A DNA stretch of 15,389 nt from an uncultured Achromobacter sp. (lineage in GTDB: Bacteria > Pseudomonadota > Gammaproteobacteria > Burkholderiales > Burkholderiaceae_B): contig CAJYKY010000446.1 of assembly GCA_913775005.1 (NCBI GenBank), positions 1-15,389 of the forward strand, given 5' to 3'. Below the pieces are notes generated by a model, which was not told where the DNA came from, searched no databases, and saw nothing but the letters and a program-made list of their open reading frames with translations. Shown one piece after another: positions 1 through 7,101 of the stretch. The position numbers and the translations under genes were made by a program. Each line of letters begins with the position of its first letter. The stretch's first letter is position 1.

Positions 1-3000
1 CCGATCTGTTCTATTTCGAACTCCTATACGACGGGTACGGTCGGCAATAACACCCCGCTCATGTCGGTATCGGGCGGTCTGGTCGGCGTGAATCTTGGAA
101 CGATCGACAAGTCCTACAGCACCGCGCGCAACACGTCGCCTCTCCTGGCGCAGTTCTTTGGCGCGCTGGTGGGGCAAAACGGCGGTACGGTGACCGCCAG
201 TTTCGCGGCGAGTACCGACGCTCAGGGCTTGCCGGTATCCGTTTCGCCGCTGGCAATGATCTTCTCAAATGGCGGCACCGTTGACAGCCTCAGCGGCATG
301 AAGACCTATCAAGAGCTGACGCAGCTTTCCACCTTCACCAACGCGGGTTGGGATATCGATACGGTGGGCGGCACGGGCTCGGTCTGGCGCATGTACGAAG
401 GCTCCGCAACGCCGCTGCTGCGCAGCCTGCTCAAGCAAGTCACGGTCAGCCTGGCCGACAAGGTCTATGACGGCCAGTTGAGCGGTGGCGCGAGCTACGT
501 GTCGTCCAACCCCAACGCCGTGCTCAATGGCAGCATCGGCTACATCACCAATTCGAAGAACGCCGGCCTCTACACGGTGGCCGATGGCTCGCTGACCGTC
601 AGTGGCGGCCTGTCGTCGAACCAGCTGGGTTACGACATCATCTACGCGGATGGCTTGAGCCTGAACGTGTTGAAGAAGGGCGTCGCCCTCGATTTCACCG
701 CCAACGATAAAACGTATGACGGCACTACCAACGCCGTGGTGAGCGGCACGGTGGGTAGCGGCCTGGTCTCGGGCGACAGCTTGAGCGCAAGCGGCTCCGG
801 CAGTTTCGGAGACAAGAACGCCGGCGCGAGCAAGTCTGTCCGGCTGGATAGCTACGCGTTGACGGGCGATGACGCGGGCAACTACTTTGTGGCGTCGACC
901 TCGGCTGGCAACCTCACGGCCACCATCCATGCCAAGACGCTGACGGGCTCCGCGACGGGCAGCGACAAGGTCTATGACGGCCAGACCGGCGCTGGCATCT
1001 CGGCGTCCTATGCGGGCTCCATTTCGGGCGACAGCCTGGCGCTTGTGGGTAACTTCGCCGACAAGAACGTGGGCCAGGGCAAGCTGATCACCATTGGCCT
1101 GATTGGCGCGGACGCAGGCAACTACGTGCTGGGCAGCGGTCTGACGTCGACGACCGGCAGCATCACCGCGCGTAACTTGAACGCCACCGCCACGGCCGGT
1201 GACAAGATCTATGACGGCACGCGCAATGTGCAGGTCAACGCCTCCGTGGTGAGCGGCCTGGTGCAAGGCGACGATGTGCAAGTCCTGGGTTCCGGGTTGT
1301 TCTCAGACAAGAACGTGGGCCAGGGCAAGCAGGTAGCCACGCAAGGCTCGCTGCAAGGCGAAGATGCGGGCAACTATGTCTTGTCGATCAATAACACCGC
1401 CTCGGCGTCCATCACGCCCAAGGCTATCACCGGCGCCATCACGGCCGCTGGCAAGACCTACGACGGCACGCGTGACGCGGTCACCTCGGGTCAGCTCAGC
1501 GGCGTGATCCTGGGTGATGCGGTGTCGCTGGCTAGCGCAGGCCAGTTCGGCGACAAGAACGTCGGCACCAACAAGAACGTCGCTGTCAGTGGCAACCTGA
1601 CGGGCACGGATGCCGGCAACTACACGTTGGCCTCCACCAACCTCAACGCCACCGCCAGCATCACGCCCAAGGCCTTGACCGGCGCCATTACCGCCGCCGG
1701 CAAGACCTATGACGGCACGGCAAGCGCCGTCACCACGGGCACGCTGACCGGCGCCATCGCGGGCGACACCGTGGCGTTGTCCACGGCCGGCACCTTCGCC
1801 AACAAGAATGTAGGCGTGGGCAAGCTGGTCAACGTGAGCGGCGTGCTGTCGGGCACCGATGCGGGCAACTACACCGTGTCTTCCAACACCACCACCACGG
1901 CCACCATCACGGTGCGCCAGCTGACCGGCGCGCTGGGCGCGCTGGACAAGGTCTATGACGGCGGCAACCTGGCCTCGGTCACGGGAGCCAACAGCCTGAA
2001 TGTCGTGGCGGGCGATTCGCTGAACGTCTCTGGCAGCTTCAGCGACAAGAACGTCGCTAACGGCAAGACCGTGAACTATGTGCTGGGCGGCACTGACGCC
2101 GGCAACTATGCGCTGGGCAACGCAGTCACGCTGGGCACGGCCAACATCACGCCGTTGACCATCAGCGGCGCCATCACGGCGGCCGGTAAGGTCTATGACG
2201 GCTCGGCCAATGCCGATACCACCGGCGGGCTTACCGGCGTGTTGCTTGGCGACCGGGTAACGCTGGCCACCTCGGGCGCGTTCTCGGACAAGAACGTCGG
2301 CAACGGCAAGACGGTCAACGTCTCCGGCTCGCTGGGCGGCGCGGACGCGGGCAACTATGTGCTGGCCGCCAATGCCACCACCACTGCCAGCATCACGCCC
2401 AAGGCCATCACCGGCGCGCTGACCGCCGCCAGCAAGGTGTACGACGGCTCGCTCGTTGCGGCCACCACGGGCGTGCTCAACGGCGTCGTCGCTGGCGACA
2501 ACGTTGTGGTCAACGGCTCGGGCCAATTCGGCGACAAGAACGTGGGCATCGGTAAGTTGGTTGCCGTGAATGGCGTGCTGGCCGGCGCGGACGCAGGCAA
2601 TTACCTGCTGACCACCAACCTCACCACGCATGCCGACATCACGCCGAAGGCCTTGACCGGCGCGATCACTGCCGCGGGCAAGACGTATGACGGCGCTACC
2701 GCCGCCGACACGTCCGGTTCGTTGGCCGGCCTGATCGCGGGCGACACCGTGGCCTTCGCCACCTCGGGCCAGTTCGCCGACAAGAATGCCGGCACCGGCA
2801 AGCAGGTCAATGTCAGCGGTTCGCTGACGGGGGCGGATGCGGGCAACTACACCGTCACGTCCAACGCCACCACCACCGCCGACATCGCCAAGCGCGTGCT
2901 GGGCGTGGACGGCACCGTTGTCGCCGGCAAGACCTACGACGGTAGCACCGCCGCGCAAGCCTCGGCGGGTGCGTTGACCAACCTCGTCAATGGCGAATCG

Positions 3001-3651
3001 CTGAGCGTCACGACCACCGCGCAATTCGATAACGCCAATGCCGGCACGCAAAACGCCAATGTGCGTTACACGCTGGCTGATGGCGACGCGGGCCTGGCCG
3101 CCAACTACGTCTTGGCTGATACGCAGCATCAGGCCGTCATCGACCGCCGCGCCATCACCGTGGCGGCGGACGACAAGACCAAGCGTGCGGGCTACGCTGA
3201 CCCGGCGCTGACCTGGCGCGTGACGCAGGGCAACCTCGTGGGCAATGACACGCTGGCAGGCGTGCTGAGCCGCGCGGCGGGCGAGAACGCGGGCAACTAC
3301 GCGATCAGCGCCAACGGCCTGGCCAACAGCAACTACCTGGTTGTCGCGCAGGACGGCACGCTTGTCATCGACAACGCGGTGCAACCGGACGGCCGCCGTC
3401 AGGCCGCGCAGTCGGCAGCGCAGTGGCTGCAAGCCGCCGTGGGTAACGCCAATGCCAACGCCACGCCGCCGAACCTGACGGGCGATCTGACCTACGTACC
3501 GGTCAACTCGAACGGCCAGGGCCAGGGCGGCGAAACGCAACCGGCGCCGAACACCGGCTCCGGCGCGCGCGTCGTGCAGGGTCCCGCTCAGGTGCTGGTG
3601 ATCGACGGCGGTATTCGCCTGCCGGAAGGCGTCGTCGCTGGCGGCATTTGA
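1..3651 (+). CDS. TpsA-type filamentous adhesin with GLUG motifs and YDG repeats (5' partial)
   Basis: This is the C-terminal 1216 residues of a large secreted adhesin of two-partner secretion systems. The frame is open to base 1, and residues before the first ATG (base 61) already read as GLUG-like sequence (ISNSYTTG), so that ATG is internal and the true start lies upstream. The expected N-terminal signal peptide and TPS secretion domain are outside the window. Visible order: two GLUG-type motifs (GGLVGVNLGTI, GALVGQNGGTV), a linker with GWDID and WRMYEG as in Bordetella-type haemagglutinins, eleven YDG repeats, one MBG-like module, and an Asn/Gly/Pro-rich tail ending in GGIRLPEGVVAGGI. There is no membrane anchor. 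The transporter gene follows about 100 bases downstream, as expected for a TpsA-TpsB pair. The family role is adhesion, aggregation or biofilm; the ligand is unknown. The class is secure, the function inferred. Confidence 0.9.
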   Translation, partial: PICSISNSYTTGTVGNNTPLMSVSGGLVGVNLGTIDKSYSTARNTSPLLAQFFGALVGQNGGTVTASFAASTDAQGLPVSVSPLAMIFSNGGTVDSLSGMKTYQELTQLSTFTNAGWDIDTVGGTGSVWRMYEGSATPLLRSLLKQVTVSLADKVYDGQLSGGASYVSSNPNAVLNGSIGYITNSKNAGLYTVADGSLTVSGGLSSNQLGYDIIYADGLSLNVLKKGVALDFTANDKTYDGTTNAVVSGTVGSGLVSGDSLSASGSGSFGDKNAGASKSVRLDSYALTGDDAGNYFVASTSAGNLTATIHAKTLTGSATGSDKVYDGQTGAGISASYAGSISGDSLALVGNFADKNVGQGKLITIGLIGADAGNYVLGSGLTSTTGSITARNLNATATAGDKIYDGTRNVQVNASVVSGLVQGDDVQVLGSGLFSDKNVGQGKQVATQGSLQGEDAGNYVLSINNTASASITPKAITGAITAAGKTYDGTRDAVTSGQLSGVILGDAVSLASAGQFGDKNVGTNKNVAVSGNLTGTDAGNYTLASTNLNATASITPKALTGAITAAGKTYDGTASAVTTGTLTGAIAGDTVALSTAGTFANKNVGVGKLVNVSGVLSGTDAGNYTVSSNTTTTATITVRQLTGALGALDKVYDGGNLASVTGANSLNVVAGDSLNVSGSFSDKNVANGKTVNYVLGGTDAGNYALGNAVTLGTANITPLTISGAITAAGKVYDGSANADTTGGLTGVLLGDRVTLATSGAFSDKNVGNGKTVNVSGSLGGADAGNYVLAANATTTASITPKAITGALTAASKVYDGSLVAATTGVLNGVVAGDNVVVNGSGQFGDKNVGIGKLVAVNGVLAGADAGNYLLTTNLTTHADITPKALTGAITAAGKTYDGATAADTSGSLAGLIAGDTVAFATSGQFADKNAGTGKQVNVSGSLTGADAGNYTVTSNATTTADIAKRVLGVDGTVVAGKTYDGSTAAQASAGALTNLVNGESLSVTTTAQFDNANAGTQNANVRYTLADGDAGLAANYVLADTQHQAVIDRRAITVAADDKTKRAGYADPALTWRVTQGNLVGNDTLAGVLSRAAGENAGNYAISANGLANSNYLVVAQDGTLVIDNAVQPDGRRQAAQSAAQWLQAAVGNANANATPPNLTGDLTYVPVNSNGQGQGGETQPAPNTGSGARVVQGPAQVLVIDGGIRLPEGVVAGGI
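73..216 (+). repeat. Two GLUG motifs in the adhesin
   Basis: Two adjacent degenerate copies of the GLUG motif are encoded: GGLVGVNLGTI followed by KSYSTA, and GALVGQNGGTV followed by ASFAAS. GLUG motifs are short repeats of bacterial surface proteins, usually in the beta-helical part that precedes YDG/MBG modules. More copies probably lie upstream, because the first codons of the window read like the end of another copy. Confidence 0.7.
439..3153 (+). repeat. Array of eleven YDG-type repeats (period about 246 bp)
   Basis: Eleven in-frame tandem repeats of about 80-86 residues are encoded. Each has (D/G/S)K(V/T/I)YDG near its start, a central F.(D/N)KN.G-type motif and a late DAGNY. The YDG codons begin at 466, 715, 973, 1210, 1459, 1708, 1954, 2194, 2440, 2686 and 2935, giving spacings of 237-258 bases. 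Copies 5, 6, 8, 9 and 10 are closest to each other (ITAAGKTYDG, ITPKA(I/L)TGAI) and share long DNA stretches. Copies 1 and 11 are divergent caps: copy 1 lacks DKN and DAGNY, and copy 11 has DNANAG and DAGLAANY. The repeats are likely Ig-like beta-sandwich modules forming a stalk. Confidence 0.9.
3154..3381 (+). repeat. MBG-like module capping the YDG array
   Basis: After the last YDG copy the protein continues with ITVAADDKTKRAGYADPALT, then VGNDTLAGVLSR, ENAGNYAI, NSNYLV and GTLVI. This matches the MBG type of adhesin module (K.YG..DP.L...G...GD...G.L.R..GE..G.Y.I), which commonly sits C-terminal to YDG repeats. It is a single copy and gives way to the low-complexity C-terminal tail. Confidence 0.7.
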
Positions 3652-3751
3652 TCCCGGCATTTCGACACGGTCACTTTTCCACTCTCTCCGCTTGCTGGCG
3701 TCCATGGCCCTGGGCCTGGACGCCGCTCCGAACACCCGATTTCACACGATC

Positions 3752-5419
3752 ATGACGCTAGCTTCGTTTGCCGCACGTCCGCATTATCTGGCTCTGGCAC
3801 TTGCCGCCCTGTTGCCCGCCGCCGCGCCTGTCTGGGCGCAACAGATTCCCAACGCTGGCCGCGTGTTGCAGGAACAGGCCACCGAGCCGCAACCGCCCGC
3901 GCCGTCGCCGGACCTGAATCTTGGCAGCCCCATTCCCGCCACCGCCGCTCCGGGAGGCCCGCAGGCCGCCGTGACGCGCATCGAGCTGAACGGCAACCAG
4001 GTCTTCTCGTCCGAGCAGTTGCTTGCGCAGCTGGGCGCCTATCAAGACAAGTCCTATGACCTGGCCGGCATGCAAGGCCTGGCCAACCAGCTGACCCGCT
4101 ACTACCACGCTGCGGGCTACCCCTTCGCCCGCGTCTATCTGCCCGCCCAGGGGCTGGAGAACGGCATCCTGCGTCTGCATGTGGTCGAAGGCCGCTACGG
4201 TGAAGTGAAGGTTGAAGGCGACGCCGCGCTGGCTGCGCGCGCGCAGTCCTATCTGAGCCCGCTCAAGTCAGGCGACATCATCGAAAGCGCGTCGCTGGAA
4301 CGTTCGGCGCTGCTGCTGTCGGATCTGCCCGGCATCACCGTCAGCCCGATCATGCGCCCCGGCCAGCAAATGGGCACGGGCGACCTGGTGGTGCAGGTCG
4401 AGCGGGGCGACCGCGTCAACGGCAGCGTGGGCCTGGACAACCAGGGCAACCGCTATACCGGTCAATATCGCGCCAACGCCGCCTTGTCGATCAACAGCCC
4501 CTTCATGCTGGGCGACCAGATCACGCTGCGCGCGCAACGCACCAGCGAAGCGCTGAACTATGGCGATATCGGCTATAGCGCGCCGCTGGGCAGCTCGGGC
4601 CTGCGCGGCCGCGTGGGCTATGGCTACACCGGCTACGAGCTGGGCAAGGAATTCAGCGACCTGGATGCGCATGGCACCGCCAAGGTGGCCAGCGTGGGCT
4701 TGAGCTACCCGCTCATCCGTTCGCAAAGCCGCAACCTGACGGTCGGCATCGACTTCATGCACAAGAAGCTGCGCGACGACTACCGCGCCGCGGAAATCGA
4801 GCAGAACAAGTTCAGCAACAGCGTGCCGATCTCGGCGCAGTTTGACGTGCGCGACAGCCTGGGCGGCGGCGGCTTGACCTACGGCGCGCTGACCTGGACG
4901 CCGGGTTCTTTGAAGCTGGATGGCGCACAGGCAACGGCGGATGCGATGAGCGCCAAATCCGCCGGACATTACAGCAAACTGAATCTGGACATCGCCCGCA
5001 TTCAATCGGTTACGTCGCGCTGGAGCCTGTTCGGGCGGTTCAGCGGCCAGTGGACCAACGACAACCTGGACTCGTCCGAAGACTTCGGTCTGGGCGGCCC
5101 GGCGGGCGTGCGCGCCTACCCGGTCGGTGAAGGCTACGGCGACCGTGGCTGGCTGACGCAGCTGGAAGTGCGCTACGCCGCTGGCGCCGTCACGCCGTTC
5201 GCGTTCTACGATGCGGGCCGCGTGCAGATATCGACTCACCCGTGGCAGGCCGGCGAGAATTTCCGCCAGGTGGCTGGCGCGGGCGTGGGCGCCCGCGTGG
5301 CCGTGGGCGGCTGGCGTGGCGAAGCCACGGTGGCTTGGCGCACCGACGGCGGCGCGCCGCAGTCCGACAGCCGCGACCACAAACCGCTTTTTTGGGTAAG
5401 CGCGCAGTATTTGTTCTAG
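3752..5419 (+). CDS. TpsB outer-membrane transporter, FhaC/ShlB/HecB family
   Basis: This Omp85-superfamily beta-barrel exports the partner adhesin encoded just upstream. From the ATG at 3752 the product is 555 residues, a normal length. It has a Sec signal peptide (residues 1-29, cleavage near VWA/QQ), a Pro/Ala-rich linker (about 45-70), POTRA domain 1 (about 72-146, starting VTRIELNGNQVF), POTRA domain 2 (about 150-225) and a 16-strand-type barrel to the C-terminal Phe (SAQYLF). The loop-6 signature is present as GVRAYPVGEGYGDRG around residues 452-466, with the conserved Arg at 454. In-frame starts exist at 3692 (TTG) and 3704 (ATG), but only 3752 begins directly with a good signal peptide. 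No clear Shine-Dalgarno precedes any of the three. Cotranscription with the adhesin is likely because no terminator lies between them. Confidence 0.93.
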   Translation: MTLASFAARPHYLALALAALLPAAAPVWAQQIPNAGRVLQEQATEPQPPAPSPDLNLGSPIPATAAPGGPQAAVTRIELNGNQVFSSEQLLAQLGAYQDKSYDLAGMQGLANQLTRYYHAAGYPFARVYLPAQGLENGILRLHVVEGRYGEVKVEGDAALAARAQSYLSPLKSGDIIESASLERSALLLSDLPGITVSPIMRPGQQMGTGDLVVQVERGDRVNGSVGLDNQGNRYTGQYRANAALSINSPFMLGDQITLRAQRTSEALNYGDIGYSAPLGSSGLRGRVGYGYTGYELGKEFSDLDAHGTAKVASVGLSYPLIRSQSRNLTVGIDFMHKKLRDDYRAAEIEQNKFSNSVPISAQFDVRDSLGGGGLTYGALTWTPGSLKLDGAQATADAMSAKSAGHYSKLNLDIARIQSVTSRWSLFGRFSGQWTNDNLDSSEDFGLGGPAGVRAYPVGEGYGDRGWLTQLEVRYAAGAVTPFAFYDAGRVQISTHPWQAGENFRQVAGAGVGARVAVGGWRGEATVAWRTDGGAPQSDSRDHKPLFWVSAQYLF

Positions 5420-5435
5420 GCCAGCGCGCCGGCTT

Positions 5436-5470
5436 AGCCCCTGCCTTGCACAAGGCAGGGGCTTTTTTTT
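5436..5470 (+). terminator. Rho-independent terminator after the TPS pair
   Basis: A perfect 13-base-pair inverted repeat (AGCCCCTGCCTTG at 5436-5448 against CAAGGCAGGGGCT at 5451-5463) is followed by a run of eight T ending at 5470. It lies 16 bases after the transporter stop codon. This closes the adhesin-transporter unit and implies that the next gene has its own promoter. Confidence 0.95.
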
Positions 5471-5550
5471 GCGCCGCGTCATGAGTGATACCGCTGCGCG
5501 ACCCGCTTTTCCCTACACTACAAGGCCACCCCCCAAACAACGAGAACACC

Positions 5551-7095
5551 ATGAGACAGTTTCTTCCCACCCTGGGCGCCGCGCTAGTGTTGGCGCTGGG
5601 CGCGCCCGCCGCATTTGCGCAGGCCGCTGCCGCCGCCAATGCGAACACCGCGCCTGCTGCCACCCCCCGCGACCCTTTCTTCTGGCTGGGAGAAATCAAC
5701 AAGGCCACCGCCGTCATCAATACCGATGAAGGCTTGCTGGACAAGTCCATGGCGCCGCGTCTGGCGGCGGGCGTGGCCAAGGTCATCAACGACGGCAACC
5801 AGCCCGGCGCCAAGCGGCCGGCCAGTGTCATCACCTTTGAACCGCTGCTGATCAAGGCGGCGGGCGAAGACGTGACGTTGCTGCACGCCGGCCGTTCCAG
5901 CCAGGACATGCACGCCACTTATCGCAGCGCCATCCTGCGTGACAAGCTGCTGGACTTGGCGGACCAGTTGAACAAGACGTCCACCACGCTGGTGGAACTG
6001 GCTGCCAAGCACGCCGGCACCGTCGTGCCGAACTACACCAACGGCGTGGCGGCGCAGCCCAACAGCTATGGCCATTACCTGTTGGGACAGGCCGCCGGGC
6101 TGGCGCGCGACGCGCAGCGCATCCGCGAAGCCTATGTGCGCATCGACCGCTCGCCCATGGGCACCACCGTGCTCAACGGCACGAGCTGGCCGCTGGACCG
6201 CAAGCGCATGGCGCAGTACCTGGGCTTTGAGGCGCTGGTCGACAACGCCTACGACGCCTCGCAGATCTCGTCCATGGACCAGCCCGTGGAAGTGGCGTCC
6301 ATCGTGACCAGCATTGCGCTGCGCACCGGCAACTTCGTTGAAGATGTGATGACGCAATACGCGCAGTCACGGCCGTGGATTCTGCTGGAAGAAGGCGGCG
6401 GCAACACCTATGTGTCCAGCGCCATGCCGCAAAAGCGTAACCCCGGTTTGCTGAACGACACGCGCAGCGATGCCTCTACCGCCATCACGCTGGCGATGGG
6501 CCCGGTCATCCAGACGCACAACATCACGCCGGGCATGAGCGACCCCAAGGACGTGATGCAGAATTCCGCGATGGTCGACAGCGGCATCTCGGCGCTGAAG
6601 CGGTGGGACCGCGTGCTCAAGGCCATGGTCATCAGCCCCGACCGCGCGCTGGAAGAGTTGAACAGCGATTGGACGGCGTCGCAGGAACTGGCCGACGTGC
6701 TGATGCGCAAGTACAAGCTGCCCTTCCGCGACGGCCATCACTTTGCGTCGGAAGTGGTGTCCTACGCCAAGGCCAACAACATCAAGCCGCTGGACTTTCC
6801 GTACGATCAGGCGCGCCGCATCTATGCCGATGCGATGAAGGATTCCAAGTACGGCAATGAACTGCCGATGAGCGAAGCCGAGTTCCGCGCCACGCTGGAC
6901 CCCGTCGCCATTGTGAAGAACCGCGCCACCATTGGCGGTCCGCAGCCGGCGGAAATGGATCGCATGCTGAAAGAAGCGCGCGCGCAGCTGAGCGATCAAG
7001 GCAAATGGATCAAGGCCCGCCGCGATCACATCGACCAGTCGCTGGCGGATCTGGACAAGGCCTTCGCGGCGCTGGCGGCCAGCGCCACGAAGTAA
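5551..7095 (+). CDS. Exported argininosuccinate-lyase-family protein (aspartase/fumarase superfamily)
   Basis: This 514-residue protein has a Sec signal peptide (residues 1-23, AFA/QA) and so is probably periplasmic, unlike ordinary cytoplasmic ArgH. The superfamily fold is clear: HAGRSSQDMH (112-121) matches the HTGRSRNDQ region, SPMGTTVLNGTSWPLDR (201-217) matches ArgH, and the signature loop reads SSAMPQKRNP (289-298), keeping the catalytic-loop Ser. The GYTHLQ-like segment reads NYTNGVAAQP (161-170), so the usual catalytic His is Asn164, and the Gly before SS in the loop is Val288. An Ala-rich linker follows the signal. An upstream in-frame start at 5485 would bury the signal peptide, so 5551 is chosen; a weak GAGA lies 5 bases before it. 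Family assignment is firm. Activity and substrate are unknown, and an altered lyase or a binding role are both possible. Confidence 0.85.
   Translation: MRQFLPTLGAALVLALGAPAAFAQAAAAANANTAPAATPRDPFFWLGEINKATAVINTDEGLLDKSMAPRLAAGVAKVINDGNQPGAKRPASVITFEPLLIKAAGEDVTLLHAGRSSQDMHATYRSAILRDKLLDLADQLNKTSTTLVELAAKHAGTVVPNYTNGVAAQPNSYGHYLLGQAAGLARDAQRIREAYVRIDRSPMGTTVLNGTSWPLDRKRMAQYLGFEALVDNAYDASQISSMDQPVEVASIVTSIALRTGNFVEDVMTQYAQSRPWILLEEGGGNTYVSSAMPQKRNPGLLNDTRSDASTAITLAMGPVIQTHNITPGMSDPKDVMQNSAMVDSGISALKRWDRVLKAMVISPDRALEELNSDWTASQELADVLMRKYKLPFRDGHHFASEVVSYAKANNIKPLDFPYDQARRIYADAMKDSKYGNELPMSEAEFRATLDPVAIVKNRATIGGPQPAEMDRMLKEARAQLSDQGKWIKARRDHIDQSLADLDKAFAALAASATK
7068..7086 (+). other. GC-rich hairpin at the convergent gene junction
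   Basis: An 8-base-pair inverted repeat (GGCGCTGG / CCAGCGCC, 3-base loop) lies within the last codons of the lyase-like gene, close to the facing stop codon of the oxidoreductase. No T-run follows on either strand, so it is not a standard intrinsic terminator. It may only reflect Ala/Leu codons in GC-rich DNA. Confidence 0.25.
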
Positions 7096-7101
7096 ACGCG
7101 T

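Noticed and set aside
439..3153. CRISPR-like or non-coding tandem repeat
   Set aside because: The ~246-base period is in frame throughout and encodes a known adhesin module; unit lengths vary only by whole codons.
1303..3735. An 810-codon open frame on the minus strand opposite the YDG array, and another of 338 codons at 265-1281
   Set aside because: They mirror the adhesin's repeats and GC-rich codon bias. The translations are low-complexity Arg/Val/Gly/Ala sequence with no recognisable domain or start signal.
4268..5482. A 404-codon minus-strand frame opposite the transporter gene
   Set aside because: It is antisense to a certain gene, has His/Arg/Ala-rich composition, and runs through the terminator hairpin.
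5485..5550. Upstream in-frame start for the lyase-like gene and a -10-like TACACT at 5514
   Set aside because: The extended N-terminus would mask a clear signal peptide, and no acceptable -35 pairs with the -10-like element, so no promoter is called.
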